A stretch of 64,000 bases of DNA from assembly GCA_010093485.1 (NCBI GenBank), contig MU001507.1, positions 73,620 to 137,619 of the forward strand, given 5' to 3'. This DNA is from Karstenula rhodostoma CBS 690.94 (lineage: Eukaryota; Ascomycota; Dothideomycetes; Pleosporales; Didymosphaeriaceae). Shown piece after piece: positions 26,574 to 37,796 of this stretch (within the stretch, counting starts at the first letter, position 1; each line of letters begins with the position of its first letter). The position numbers and the translations under genes are program-made. Under the pieces are notes generated by a model that worked only from the letters and a program-made list of their open reading frames with translations, was not told the origin of the DNA and ran no database searches.

Positions 26574-27446
26574 TCAAGGTAATTGGCTTTGAATCACTGC
26601 GCCTTGAGCGTCTTCAGTGCGTACCACAGTCTGCTCCGACTGGTGCACATCTTCCTGTGTGCGGGAAATGCTTCGAGCGACTTCCAGGTTTCCTTCTACG
26701 CCACCTACCAGACTCTCCAATGCTCCAAATATATCACCGTGGCTCCGATCCCTGGCCTCTCCCAGCTTGGACTCTCCAGGCTGCCCCTTGGCTTTGCCTT
26801 TGTTCTTCCTAGGCACCTCGACGCCCTCTATCTGCAGCATGTGTCCTAAGTCTGGTGATGACTCGTCAAAGGAAGGTGCGATGCGGACGGACGCGTTTGT
26901 GATCTGCCAGTCCGGTGACATGGATTGCGCATCAATGACAGTCTGTCCGTCGGCTGCGACGTCAACGATGATGAAGCGCTCTTTCGTTGCAGGCAGTGGA
27001 GGCGGCAGCGGGGACTCGACTGGGGGTTCTTCTTCCTCTTCGTCGACTGTCTCGTGGTATTGCTGCTTGTGTCCTCCTTCTGGACGTGGCAGATATTGAG
27101 TGTCGTCTAGGCCCAGGCTCCGCATCGCCGCGGCAGTGACGATGACCGGGTCGTCGTCGGCGAAGACGTAGTGGACAGAGGGATGGTAGTGTTCGCCTGT
27201 CGTGGTGTCGTCTACGACAGTGAAGAAGGGTCTGAAGTTTGGCGGCGGCAACAGCGTCTGCTCGAAGGTGGGTTCTGGGTAAGGAATGCCATCATCTCCG
27301 TAGGCAGTCTCACGTGCCTCGTATTCTAGCGGGGGTTCATGAAGACCTTCCGGAGGTTCTTCGGACTGCGCAACAAGTGGCGAGCGCGGCGAATGCGCTT
27401 TTGGCAGCACAGGGGATGCCTTCAACGGCCTTGGACTCGCAGGCAT
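26574..27446 (-). CDS. Conserved hypothetical protein (290 aa)
   Basis: Single uninterrupted frame of 290 codons, rich in Pro and Glu. The N-terminal ~60 residues are low complexity (MPASPRPLKASPVLPKAHSP). A more ordered segment follows at about 70-125, containing NFRPFFTVVDDTTTGEHYHP and HYVFADDDP. A Glu run (DEEEEEPP) precedes a second ordered block at about 158-195 (RFIIVDVAADGQTVIDAQSM...DWQITNASV). The two conserved-looking blocks and the codon use support a real gene rather than an antisense shadow. I do not recognise the family. The composition suggests a soluble, partly disordered, perhaps nuclear or cytosolic protein, but no function is claimed. No intron is needed. The + strand frames over this gene are shadows. 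Confidence 0.7.
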   Translation of the reverse strand: MPASPRPLKASPVLPKAHSPRSPLVAQSEEPPEGLHEPPLEYEARETAYGDDGIPYPEPTFEQTLLPPPNFRPFFTVVDDTTTGEHYHPSVHYVFADDDPVIVTAAAMRSLGLDDTQYLPRPEGGHKQQYHETVDEEEEEPPVESPLPPPLPATKERFIIVDVAADGQTVIDAQSMSPDWQITNASVRIAPSFDESSPDLGHMLQIEGVEVPRKNKGKAKGQPGESKLGEARDRSHGDIFGALESLVGGVEGNLEVARSISRTQEDVHQSEQTVVRTEDAQGAVIQSQLP

Positions 27447-27958
27447 CGTGGGTTATGGGATGTGAAGACGGGTAGGGCTGGAGCTTGGGCGGAGCTCGGG
27501 GGGCGGAGCTCGGGAAGCCGCCGCCACCCTATCGATAAGGTTCATCACACCGCGTCTGCGTGTGTCATGCGCGTAGCGGTGTTCCCACAAGCATGGATTC
27601 GTCCGAAAACACAGCGTTCCATTACTCTGATAACACAGTAGGTATAATCAGGGCAAACGTACAATAAACAATCAACAGAGGGGTATCTTCCAACGCCAGT
27701 ATACCAAACTCCAACCAAAATGCTCTCGCCTACATGCCGCAACTGGTACAACAGCGCCCATGAAATAAACAGCAGAGTCCAGGAAATATGACAGCCCCAT
27801 GAGTATGACCAAAGCCTCCTTGTACATCTAGTGGTCCCTGGTACGGATGCTTTGCGAAACAGCTCCGCGTCCAAACGGCGAGGTGCGTTGTTTCAGTGAC
27901 GCTCGATGACAACGAGGGTGTCGAGAGACTCGAAGGTTCGGTAGGAGAGTAGGATGAA

Positions 27959-28418
27959 TCACGTAGGACTTGTGTTTGCGTTCGTGGCTGGCGTCTCTGC
28001 TTCGGTAGCGCCAGCTTCTTGGTTCTTGCTCTTGAAGGCTATCAATCTTAGCAAGGGCGTTACTGTGAGGAGGAATGACAAGCTTACGCTGGCGACACAT
28101 GGGGCACTTCTCCTGTGCAGCCTCCTGTCGCAGCCAAGAGAATATGCAGTGCTGTTCTGGTCAGAAACGTTTGTCCCTGCGATGTGGCGGCGCATACCAT
28201 GTGGAAGGAATGATTGCACTCGCCGAGCACTGTTTTCCGTCAGTATAGCAGCGAGTAGCGGACAAACATGGCTTACGCAGTGGGCAATCGTCGCCGGGGT
28301 ACTTGCACTTGGAACAGGTGCTGTCATACGGATTGCGACAGATGCCACACACGTCGTCGTCCGGCATGTCCCACCTCCAGGCCGCGACGGCGTTCCACTC
28401 TTTGATTGTCACCTTCAT
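27959..28418 (-). CDS. APC11: Anaphase-promoting complex RING-H2 subunit Apc11
   Basis: Catalytic RING subunit of the APC/C ubiquitin ligase, which recruits the E2 to drive anaphase and mitotic exit in the nucleus. Four exons (28418-28277, 28229-28198, 28151-28088, 28038-27959) give 105 aa, close to the family's ~85-110. The start MKVTIKEWNAVAAWRWDMPD is diagnostic. Zinc ligands are visible as CGIC near residue 24, the inserted CSKCKYPGDDCPL, then CNHSFHM, HC and CPMCRQ. The introns are 44-49 bp and cut the RING, so no single frame shows the protein. The last intron, ending GATAG, is the least certain; two other acceptors would alter the ~27-residue tail but not the RING. The gene is divergent from the rhodanese gene at 28,874. 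Confidence 0.92.
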
Positions 28419-28873
28419 CGTGTCTCCGAGGCTGTCTTTAGTCGCAAAAGTTGTCGGGCGGGGCGGGTCAAGATGGGACAGAAACAAACATGCAGGGATC
28501 CGCGGGGATAGGATACCGCCGTGCCAAGCCTTGTACCCTGGAGCTTCAGCTGCGCCTTCCCCACTTTTCTTGAATGACGGAATCCGCGCTAATGCTATCA
28601 ACATTCACACATCGCCCGTTATCGGGCGTGTTTCTCCTCGAGCAATCCCAAACCCTTGTGACGAAATCGATTGCTCGTAGCTGAGCCGCCAGGTAAGCAA
28701 CCATGTTACTTTCTAGGCCTCCGCAGCTACAGGCGGGAAATCAAACGAAGGCATGCGCTACCGGACGTAAGCTCGAGCTACCTCGACGCATATAGAGTCC
28801 TGCTTGTGCCGGTTCTCGTAGCTCCAATTTTCCCACACACTACGTCTATTGACGACCCACTCCAGCTTCCAAG
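28419..28873. promoter_or_regulatory. Shared divergent promoter region, Apc11 / rhodanese
   Basis: The 455 bp between two divergently transcribed start codons must hold both promoters. I see a short palindromic CGCCCGTTATCGGGCG near 28,613-28,628, but no clear TATA box. No coding exon can be placed here; the open frames crossing it are antisense or low complexity. Confidence 0.45.
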
Positions 28874-29933
28874 ATGCTTGTCTCCAGCTTCCGCTTCACC
28901 CTCCGCCCTCTCTCCTCCCTCCCCTCCGTCCGGTCACTGGCGGGCGGCAGACGCGCCATGTCCCAGTACACCCTCACTTCCTACATCGTTACACCCGCCG
29001 AGCTTGATTCTGCCCTCAAGAAGAACGTCTTCAGCAAGCTCTCGACCGCACCACGAATCATTCCCCTCTGTGCGTCATGGTTCCTGCCGAACGATGGTCG
29101 AACCGGGATCGACACCTTCAAGGAGGCCCGCATTCCTCACGCGCGATTCTTCGATTTGGATGAGGTAAAGGATCAGCACTCATCCTACCCCCATATGCTA
29201 CCGTCAACCAACGACTTTGCGAATGCAATGGGTCGCTTGGGCATCCGAAAAGACGACAGCGTAGTGGTGTACGATTCGAAGGAGCTGGGCATCTTCTCCG
29301 CCCCGCGCGTGGCATGGACTTTGCAGATATTCGGTCACCCGAACGTACACATTCTGAACAACTTTCGGACGTGGGTTAAGGACGGCTTTCCGACAGAGAG
29401 CGGAGAGCCGGCCAATCACGAGAGGGTCGACTACCCGGTACCGGAGTTGGACAAGAGCAAGGTGACTGCCTTCGAAGAGGTGAAGGAGATCGTGAAGGAT
29501 ACAGGCAAGGAGGGCGCTGAAGAAGTACAAGTGCTGGACGCGAGACCTGCTGGTCGCTGGGCCGGAACCGACCCCGAGCCCAGAGAAGGTGCGTAAGTGT
29601 ACGTGCCTTGATATGCATACATTGACAACTTCAGGTATCTCCTCCGGACACATGCCTGGGTCAACAAATGTTGCCACGAACTATCTGCTCCACGCTGAGG
29701 ACAAGACGTTCCTGCCTCCCGCTGAGCTGAGACAGGTGTTTGAGAGCTTGGGTGTGGATCCTGCGAAGCCTATCATCAGCAGCTGCGGAACTGGCGTTAC
29801 CGCTGCTATTGTGGACACCGCTTTGACAGAAGCTGGATACCCGCAAGCGAACAGACGCATCTACGACGGCAGCTGGACGGAGTGGGCACAGCGCGTGAAG
29901 CCTACCGAAGGCCTTATTCGAAAGTCCAACTGA
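28874..29933 (+). CDS. Thiosulfate/3-mercaptopyruvate sulfurtransferase (rhodanese, Tum1-like)
   Basis: Two-domain rhodanese that transfers sulfane sulfur from mercaptopyruvate or thiosulfate to cyanide or thiol acceptors. Yeast Tum1 feeds tRNA thiolation; that role is inferred. Exons 28874-29588 and 29635-29933 (46-bp intron) encode 337 aa. The N-terminal ~30 residues (MLVSSFRFTLRPLSSLPSVR) are rich in Ser, Leu and Arg without acids, as in a mitochondrial presequence. An internal Met (MSQYTLTSYIV) could give a cytosolic form. The N-terminal domain contains IPHARFFDLDEV and lacks a catalytic Cys. The C-terminal domain has the active loop CGTGVTA with Cys at about residue 289, the pattern expected for mercaptopyruvate-type enzymes. 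The tail GSWTEWAQR is typical. Confidence 0.92.
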
Positions 29934-30348
29934 ATCTCTCTTTCGACGCAAGGATGTATAACGATGAATTTATACCTCAACAATAGGTGATAAAGCAGAC
30001 GAAAGGTCGCTATGGTCCGAATAAATTCCCCACGTGGCCCCAGGGTGCCCGCAGTACAAAAGCGGGCGAGTATAGCACGGCTATCGGTTCTTCCGCATTG
30101 GCGTCTATGATGTTCATACAGGGGCGACACAGGGCGAAGGAGTCTGCGCAGCAGGATCTCGTTTTCCCCATCTCGCACAGGAGCCTTCTTTATCAATATT
30201 ACTCTGCGAGTCCTGCATTGGCTTTCAGGCGAGAACTGTTTAGTACGAAACCTTGGGCTGGGCGGCAGCGATGTGTTCTACTGCAATCAATGCTTTACCA
30301 TAACTCATACGTCCTCCCCTCCAAAATCTCATCTCCAATCCTACCACT
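29934..30348. other. Convergent 3' intergenic region
   Basis: The 415 bp between the convergent stops of the rhodanese and short-chain dehydrogenase genes hold the two 3' UTRs. A C/T-rich low-complexity run begins at ~30,310 and continues into the dehydrogenase 3' coding end. No gene is supported. Confidence 0.5.
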
Positions 30349-31191
30349 CTACCACCCAATCTCATCCCCAAACCGATCGACAAACCCTCCACTGCCCTCC
30401 AACCCCACCCCCTCAACTATCTCCAAACACGTCTCCAGACTCTCCTCCGGTCCAATCGCCCCCTCCTCCTTCCACCCCACCAAGCCCGTTTCCACTCGGC
30501 CCGGATGTATCGCCAGTACCACCACGCCTGGCACATCCACGCTCAGACTCTTTATTACCGCGTTCAGCGCTGCCTTCGAAGCGCGATACGCGTAGCCGCC
30601 GCCGGTGGTGTTGGAGGATATGCTGCCCATGCGGGAAGACATAATAATAACCTTTGGAGGGATTGGTGGGGGTGTGGAAGAGGAGGTGGAAGTAGCAGAG
30701 GGAAGAGAGGCGGTGAGTTTGAGGAACGGCAAAAAAGCGCGGATTGTGGTGAAGGCGCCCCAGGTGTTTATCTCGAGGGTGCGGAGGAAGGTGGTGCGGT
30801 CCATTGCTTCGAGGGTTTCTAGGGCTGCGACGTTTTGTCCCTGGGGGTTGGGGGAGCGGACAAGGCCGCGGATGCCGGCGGAGTGGAGGACTGTGAGTAG
30901 TATGGCTTTATGTTAATGCATGGAAGCTATAGAGGGGTATAAGGCAATGAGAGAAGGGTTCTTACGCAGGTGTACTGGTTGCCCAGTTAAGTCGTTGGTG
31001 ACTTTTGCCAGCGATTCTTCGGATGTGACGTCAACCTCATAAAACGAGACATTTTTGAGCGTGGAGATGGGAGCGGGCAATGGCGATATATCCAACCCGA
31101 TGACCCGCGTTGACGGTCGAGCGGCGTAGTGTTTTGCGAAGGCGAGTCCGAGACCGGACGATGCGCCCGTAACTACCACTGTACGCTCCAT
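30349..31191 (-). CDS. Short-chain dehydrogenase/reductase
   Basis: NAD(P)-dependent oxidoreductase of the classical SDR superfamily; substrate unknown. Exons 31191-30966 and 30890-30349 with a 75-bp intron give 255 aa, standard SDR length. The start MERTVVVTGASSGLG places the glycine-rich cofactor motif at residues 8-15; an in-frame Met five codons upstream (31,206) is possible. Active-site elements are MSSRMGSISS with the catalytic Ser and YRASK with the Tyr-Lys pair, preceded by NTWGAF in place of the more usual NxxG helix motif. A disordered insert SATSTSSSTPPPIPP sits just before the catalytic strand, longer than usual. The tail PGRVETGLVGW follows the SDR pattern. It is divergent from the flavin-reductase gene, 352 bp apart, so co-regulation is conceivable but unproven. 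Confidence 0.9.
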
Positions 31192-31543
31192 ATTCCCGGC
31201 TTTCAATTATAAGTTTCTTCGTCTTTTGTCTTTCCAATCGTTGAGTATTGCAGCTGTGTATGATGTATACCCTGAGCTATGTCGGAAACGCTAGCCAACA
31301 GCTACATGCACTAGCGGCCGTTCTCAACCGGTTGTGGATGCGTGCATTAGCGCGGGCCTTGAACGGTTCGGACTCAGGGACCGGAATTGAGCTGCCGGTC
31401 GGCTTGTATGGTGGGGTGTGGGGCAGGCCGAGCCGACGAGCATACCCACCCGTGGACTTCTCGGAACTTGGAGTTTTTGGACTGACCAGTTCTCAGAATT
31501 TGAAGTCTTGGAGAAAAACGAATATTGTGGACGTGTCGAGACG
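31192..31543. promoter_or_regulatory. Divergent promoter region, SDR / flavin-reductase-domain gene
   Basis: 352 bp between divergent start codons. Apart from the expected start contexts I see no clear operator or TATA box. Frames crossing this interval on the + strand end just inside the downstream first exon and are not supported. Confidence 0.4.
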
Positions 31544-32482
31544 ATGTTTTACGAGCCTGGGAAAACGGATCATGGGCTTCCGCATGACCCCTTCAAGGTG
31601 CGTTGAATAACATCTAGAATCTGTACATGGTCATCCCTCCATGTTTGTCGCTATTCTTGTTTCGTGTTTCGTTGAAAATCTTGTTCCCAAACCTCCCTAA
31701 AGTCGAGCAGGACAAGTGGCTGTTCTCAAACGTTCATATATCACAAACCTCTCGTATCAAAGTCACATAAACAAATGAAAGCACGCTCTTACAACCCATA
31801 GGCGTGCGTGATACCCCGCCCCATCGGGTGGATATCCACTCTCTCCCCTACCGGCACCGCCAACCTTGCCCCATACTCTCAATTCAACAACCTGACGTTT
31901 GACCCGCCATACGTCATGTTCAGCGCAAACCAGACGCCTTCAGCCGCGCAAAAGGACACCGTCGTTAATGTCGAAGCCACAGGCGTCTTCTGTTGGAACC
32001 TCGCCACCTACGCTCTCAAAGACGCTGTAAACGCTACATCCGAGCAGATACCCCCGGAGATCGACGAGTTCGAGAAGGCCGGGCTGGAGAAAGAAGACAG
32101 CACGTTGAGTAGTGTCCCAGTCAAGGGCAAGCAAGTAAAAATACCCATGGTTAAAGCATCCCCAATCAAGTTCGAGTGCACACACTACACTACTCTACGC
32201 TTACCGGGTAATCCGCCGATGGGCGCGGTAGACGTTGTTATCGGGCGGGTGATTGGGATTCATATTGATGAGGGGGTGTTCACGAATGGGAAGATTGATG
32301 TCAGTAAGACGGTGCCGATTGCAAGGTGTGGGTACTTTGAGTATACGGCGGTGAGAGAGGTGTTTGAGATGGGTATTCCAGGGGATGATCCGAATCGGTA
32401 TGCCGGGTTGGAGGGGAGTGTAAAGGGGAATAAGGAGATTCAGAGGAGAAGGATGGAGGGGGAAGAAGAGGACGTAAACTAA
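31544..32482 (+). CDS. Flavin-reductase-domain protein (DIM6/NTAB type)
   Basis: Small FMN-binding protein of the flavin reductase-like split-barrel superfamily, likely reducing or binding FMN in the cytosol; physiological partner unknown. The short first exon 31544-31597 encodes MFYEPGKTDHGLPHDPFK. It joins, across a 204-bp intron (31598-31801), to ACVIPRPIGWISTLSP in exon 31802-32482, giving 244 aa. The joined N-terminus matches the family pattern closely, which is why I accept the unusually long intron. Core motifs visible are APYSQFNNLTFDPPYVMFSA (FMN phosphate/isoalloxazine region) and KDTVVN. The C-terminal ~30 residues are charged and probably disordered. The gene ends at TAA 32,480-32,482. 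Confidence 0.88.
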
Positions 32483-33716
32483 TGAAAGGGACTCTCATAG
32501 AGGAGAAATCCAATTTGTAGAGAAGGAAAGTCTGGCGCTTTTGGGGCTCGCTGTTGTCATGGCGTTGGACAATGGAGATGATCGTATGAGAACTACAGCC
32601 TGAGCATGAAATATCAAATGGGACAGCTCGGCGTCAAATAGGCACCTGTCACATATCCAACCTGTTTCTGATACTAGAGCTTGGTAGCGTCCGTTCTGTA
32701 TCGAATATTGGTGCTGATTAAGATTTGCGCGGACCTTCTGGGCTCTTGGTATGAGTTTCCCCCTCCAGATTCTTTGCAGTATGTGGATACGATTTATTGC
32801 TGGTACGCATAGCCTATACTCTGCGGATCTCGTGAGACTTACTAGTGCCCTCACATACATAAAAGCTGATCGTTGGACTAGTGGTCTCCGGAAATGGTAA
32901 ATCCTCTACGATGAGTGGCACGCTTGAAGTAAGCCGTCCTTTGTACAGTACCAACAAAAAGGTCTAAGTATAACCAGGCTACGGGTTGCAGACCATGGGG
33001 TAACACAGTATAGACAAACTCACATATCCAGCCGGTGCATTTGTTACTCCAGGGCAGGATGTTATACTTAGAATTCTCTTGTTACTGTATCCGTTGGAAA
33101 GACGGTCTGCAAACATGGTAGAGACCTTGAGCGTTGCTTAAGGTTAAGTCGATTCCAAAAGAGAGAACTGGACCGATTGAAACGTTCCAGAGCTCTAGAT
33201 GTTTGACTTTGTCATGGGTACGTGTGCTGCTTGCTCAAACTATCCGCAATTGTGAGTTAATGCATGTGTGTCCAAATATGCATATTCGTGATATCGACAA
33301 ATCCGGATTTCAAAGCCCTTTCAGGTTTATTTCGTTGCAATTTGGGGTAACTACTCAGCTCGTCGCATGGCGATGCTCAATTTTGTCCATGAGCAGCCCT
33401 CGGGCGATTCTCGGTCGTCCGATTCGGCACGGAGAGGGCTCACATGAAAATGGGGTTCCCTCTTACTCGTTGCCTTTGTCCCAAAACTTTGGTATCAAAG
33501 CGCAACCAATGAGTTGCGAAGATACGAGGCCGTTACCAATGATTGTGAGGCTTTCACTCAGATGCAAACAGCTACTCAGGTCTCACTAGAACCGTCAACG
33601 CGATATGGAGACGATATTTCAGATCTAAACGTGGACTTTTCCGCAACCTTAGACATTCGTTCATCTAACCGTTCACACTGCATGTTGCATTTCTGTGCAG
33701 TTTTCTATGCGGGATT
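32483..33716. other. Intergenic, 1.2 kb
   Basis: No domain-bearing frame. A 151-codon frame at 33,134-33,589 has no recognisable motif and a composition like its other frames. The last ~200 bp (33,514-33,716) could contain a 5' exon of the dehydrogenase downstream, but no splice pair convincingly extends that protein. Confidence 0.45.
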
Positions 33717-34970
33717 ATGACTTACTCGCATCGTTGCAAGCACGCATCTCTGATTGTTCCGAGAGTGCGACCAATTCTTTCCCACAAAAATGCGATCAAC
33801 GTCGAAGCTGTTGAGCCATGTGTCTGTGTCATCGGCGTAGGCTTCGTCGGTGAAGCGCTACTGCGCGAATTTGGGCAAGTCTTCACATCAATTGGATTCG
33901 ACATCTCCCAAAAGCGTATCGATGAGTTGGCCAAATCCTTCGAATCACTCCCCAAGGTCGACCTCACCGCCGACAAGGCCAAACTGAGTCAAGCAACGCA
34001 CTACCTCATTTCTGTGCCGACTCCGCTAAAGAAGGATCGCTCTGTTAACATGATACACCTCGTATCCGCTATCAGCACGGCTTTCAAGTACGCCCGTCCA
34101 GGATCAGTAATTGTTCTCGAATCTTCCGTATGTGTGGGAACTACCCGAAAGTTTTTCAGTGCCTACAAGGACGTCTACCATTGCGGAATGTCACCAGAGC
34201 GGGTAGACCCAGGTCGAACTCAGCCCACGGCAAAGGAAATTACGAAGCTTGTCTCCGGGCTCACACCAAAGGCCCTGGCGCTTATCCAAGGCATTTACGC
34301 CAAAGTATTCGACCATGTTATATCGGTCTCTTCGCCAGAGACAGCCGAGATGACCAAACTCTTCGAAAACTGCCAGCGAATGATTAATATCGCATACGTC
34401 AACGAGATGGCGGACGCTGCACGCACCCATGGTGTTGATCCAGACGAGATGATACTTGCGGCCAGCTCGAAGCCGTACGGCTTCACTCCCTATACTCCTG
34501 GGCTCGGTGTCGGTGGCACGTGCATTCCCATCAATCCGTTCTACCTCTTCGCGAACAATAAGAACCTCCCTGTTCTGGAGGAAGCGACAGCCCAAATGCG
34601 GAAACGACCAAGCACAAAGGCACGTAAGTTCCATACTCGCGTGACTTCGTCATTATCGGGCCAGTGTCCACGAATTCTGGTGGTTGGCATCGGCTACAAG
34701 CCGGGACAATCTTTGCTCTCGGGTTCGCCAGGCCTTGCATTCGCAGAGCGACTGCGAAGGCTGGGTTGCAGCCGCTTGGCATTTTACGACCCGCTGGTGC
34801 AAGGTGGGGTTCTGGAATGGATGGAGAAGCTTCAAGATGTTTTTTGGCACTCAGTGTATCTCGAAGAGAACTTCGATGCAATTGCTATGTGCATGCGACA
34901 GACGAACACTGATTTCACGGTCATAGAGAAACTGCATGCGAGCAAGGTCATTGTGCAAGAGTTTAGATAG
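33717..34970 (+). CDS. UDP-glucose / UDP-HexNAc dehydrogenase family
   Basis: Nucleotide-sugar 6-dehydrogenase performing the NAD-dependent two-step oxidation of a UDP-sugar to UDP-uronate. Uninterrupted 417-aa frame. The NAD-binding motif CVIGVGFVG is at ~37-45. SVPTPLKKD follows at ~99, then LESSVCVGTTRKF, the signature SPERVDPG at ~159, and EMTKLFENCQRMINIAYVNE with the conserved Lys. The catalytic Cys is in GVGGTCIP at ~269. The SPERxDPG form is commoner in bacterial-type UDP-GlcNAc/ManNAc dehydrogenases than in classical UDP-glucose dehydrogenase, so an amino-sugar substrate is possible (inference). The C-terminal domain (RILVVGIGYKPGQSLLSGSP) is complete. An upstream exon cannot be excluded because ~30 residues precede the Rossmann strand. 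It converges with the GT2 gene, 136 bp apart. Confidence 0.87.
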   Translation: MTYSHRCKHASLIVPRVRPILSHKNAINVEAVEPCVCVIGVGFVGEALLREFGQVFTSIGFDISQKRIDELAKSFESLPKVDLTADKAKLSQATHYLISVPTPLKKDRSVNMIHLVSAISTAFKYARPGSVIVLESSVCVGTTRKFFSAYKDVYHCGMSPERVDPGRTQPTAKEITKLVSGLTPKALALIQGIYAKVFDHVISVSSPETAEMTKLFENCQRMINIAYVNEMADAARTHGVDPDEMILAASSKPYGFTPYTPGLGVGGTCIPINPFYLFANNKNLPVLEEATAQMRKRPSTKARKFHTRVTSSLSGQCPRILVVGIGYKPGQSLLSGSPGLAFAERLRRLGCSRLAFYDPLVQGGVLEWMEKLQDVFWHSVYLEENFDAIAMCMRQTNTDFTVIEKLHASKVIVQEFR

Positions 34971-35106
34971 CGGAGCTTGTTAATGATAGATAAAATGAGG
35001 CACTAAAGAACATTGAATTCATTTTCCGCGCGATCGGCCTCCGATCGAGGTGGCTCGTGACCTTCTTCCGCCCTTTGCAAAGTTTCCGTAATAGCCGCGA
35101 TCGGCG

Positions 35107-37437
35107 CTACAGGCGCGGTTGCCGAGGTAGCCGTGGCTCCCGAGATGCCCCATACTGCGGAATGCGTAAGTCAGCGTCCTTGTTCTGCGTTCCGCATGCG
35201 CGCGGATCTAGAGGACGATCGAAATAACGGGGATTGGGCCCACCTTGACTTCCCAGATTCTTGAGCACTTTCGTGAAGATCGTCACTGAGATGAAATAGC
35301 TGATGAGCTTGTCGATACAAAATCCGATGAAAAGCTTGTGCGCTCGCCTTCGCAACTCTGGTTCGAGCACCAATACCGTGAAAGTATACCAAGCTATGGG
35401 GAGGTAGGCAACGATAATCATTGGCAGGAGTTCCATGATGCTGACTCCCTTCGCGAGGCTTTTGATGAACAATGCTGTATTGACGATACGATAATACACC
35501 ATGGAAAGTCTGATGATGTCGACGGCGGCTGCAATGCGCGTGACGAGGATCATCTGTGGTCGCTTGGGTCAGTTTCATCCAGTATGTATACTTGTATGCG
35601 TACATTTCGACCCATCCAATAGTAGTAATTGTTGAAGTATGCATTCGAGCCCCAGCGTCGCCGTTGTGAAAGATAATGTTGCAATGATTGAGGAGCAATG
35701 GTTTCGCTGATCGCCTCGGGAACGAATATCGTGTGAAGCTTCTTGCTTTGCGACAGCATGGAGTATGTAAGTCGTCGATCTGTGCCCTAAAAGGTGACAT
35801 GAGCGGCTTGGAAGTTGTTCGTGGGATCGGCAAACCTTACAAGATACTGTACTTGGTGCTGAACAACGGGAAAGCTTGTGATAGGTTCAGCATACTTCCG
35901 GATAGCCCCTGCCATTTCGTCGCGGACTGCTATCATTGTGATACAGCCAGGCAGGCACGTCACCTTCCCGACAAAGCTCTCTGCTCGTCGCCGAACTAGT
36001 TGAGGTTATAGCGGTTAGCAAACGTTCGTATAGACAGCCAATGATTGAGACTGAGGAAGTGATACACCAATTAGTAGTTCAGGTATTTTGGTAAAGCACT
36101 AAGACAAACGTCTGAGTACAATGGGCCTGTGCATTGCATACCCTGGCGCTGTAACTACTAGACAGTAAATTTCTGGGGCTTCTCTTACCGTATTGACCAT
36201 AAGTATACTGAAATTGCTGATACAGATTCCAGAAAGACCACTCGAACCCTGGTTCTAGCTCAACAAATACTAGCCCGCAAGCAGCAATGGCATGCTTGTC
36301 TCTTGCCATCGCCTCTGCCAGACTGGCAACAGCCCCTTTGTAGACTGTTGAATCGGCGTCTGTACAAAAGACCATATCGAAATTTGTAAAATCTTCTCCT
36401 TCGGTCAAAAGGGGCAGGATCTTATTCCAGATTTCTTCCCTCAGAAGCCTTGTGTAGAGAGGAATGTTGTCCCGGGGTACGTTGAATAAGTCATGGCATA
36501 ATACAAGAGAGTCTTTCTTTCCTGTTCTCGGAATCAGCATAACTGGCCGTATAGGTGTTGGGTTTCTCGTACCACTGTTTTCCACCTTCTCCATGACGAT
36601 GACAGGAACATCTTCTGCGAATCCCGCTGTGATCTTCAGGACACCACGTTTGTGCTTTAATGACACATATGGTCTCTTGAAATCGTGTACGATGCGCGTC
36701 ATATGACTGCGTATACCGCGAGGCCTTCCGTCAAGCAAGACAACCATCACTTGGCGATGTTTCCCAACATCGTTGTCGCGAAGAGAATGGATTGTCTTAA
36801 CAATTTGTTCCTCGCTCTCGGAGTACGCAGGTATCAGAGTCAAGATCCATTGCCGGGGGACTGGGCTCAATGGTCTGAAGATGCGGTAGATGTGTCTTGT
36901 CAACAACCCAAAGGCGGAGAGCAGACAGCAGAGAAAGTCTTTGCTCTTGACGAAGAGAATAAACACAAACACGAACATGCCAGTATGTGCAAATACTGCA
37001 ATCATGGTCATGCCAAAATTGAGGGTAGCAATAATTCCCCAGAAAAGAAGTCGTTGTTTCCAGAGATCGTTACGATTGAGGATGCGAGCCGGATCATGGG
37101 GGTCCGATATTTCTGGGTAGCCACACCCATCAACAGTATCCTCTGGGTCGATAGATGAATACTGATCTTTGATCTCACTGTAAGGTTTCTGCTTGGCCGT
37201 AGTTTCGCTGACCGGGGCGTTATTTCCGAGGACATTGCCAGATTCGTGCCTCGCCTCATCGCTGTCCTCGCTCGCTATGCTCTGCGACGTACTGTCACTG
37301 ACCAATGGCGGTCTCGTTGCGTCGGTGTTGGCCACTTCCTTTTGGTCTTGCTGATCTCGGTCAGATGATATTTCCTCATGCTGGTCTGGGATTTGAAAAG
37401 CTTCGCTTTTCTTCTCGGCATCTTTCAAGGCACTCAT
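35107..37437 (-). CDS. Membrane processive glycosyltransferase, GT2 (chitin/hyaluronan-synthase-like)
   Basis: Polymerises a polysaccharide from UDP-sugars at the plasma membrane. Exons 37437-36189, 35995-35841, 35786-35604 and 35553-35107 give 677 aa; an in-frame upstream Met at 37,545 would add 36. The N-terminal ~120 residues are Ser/Asp/Glu-rich and disordered. Two membrane helices follow at ~130-175 (LLFWGIIATLNFGMTMIAVF, GMFVFVFILFV). The catalytic domain has TLIPAYSES (~203), VVLLDGR (~235), the metal-binding CTDADST (Asp ~360-362), the acceptor-site PGCITMI, and the processivity motif QRRRW at ~509-513, all intact. Further C-terminal helices include MELLPMIIVAYLPIAWYTF. It is shorter than class I-VII chitin synthases and closer in build to hyaluronan-synthase-like GT2 proteins. 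Product unknown. Confidence 0.9.
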
Positions 37438-37796
37438 CACGATTTCTCCACGGTTTTTGACTCTAGCACTTAGAACTGATGACTTGTTGGAAAAAGCATA
37501 TATCTCCTCTTTCTGTCTTTGATTGTTTGTATATGCACTATACAACCCGAAAGTCTACTATTCAGGGTGATGCGCCGTTGGACTTTCCACCGGGAACGTT
37601 CACACTGCAAGTCGAGACTCCCATACATTAGAACAATGAAACAGCTTAATGACTGCACGCGGCTATCTCATCATCCAGAGGCGAGAGCAATCATTCCAAA
37701 GGTGCCAAGTATTCGCCGAAAAGGAGCGCCCCACAGCGCTCGCCTATTTGAAGGACGCTCAAGAACAAAGAATGTAACGTAGTATCGGAGGGAATA
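37438..37796. promoter_or_regulatory. Upstream region of the GT2 gene
   Basis: The 359 bp between the chitinase stop and the GT2 start (both on the minus strand) must hold the GT2 promoter and the chitinase 3' UTR. It has no other gene. If the upstream Met at 37,545 is used, the promoter shrinks to ~250 bp. Confidence 0.4.

Noticed and set aside
28671..29168. 165-codon frame over the start of the rhodanese gene
   Set aside because: Ser/Pro-rich shadow frame; the overlapping frame has a clear rhodanese fold and presequence.
33134..33589. 151-codon frame upstream of the sugar dehydrogenase
   Set aside because: No motif, average composition in every frame, and no in-phase splice to a neighbour.
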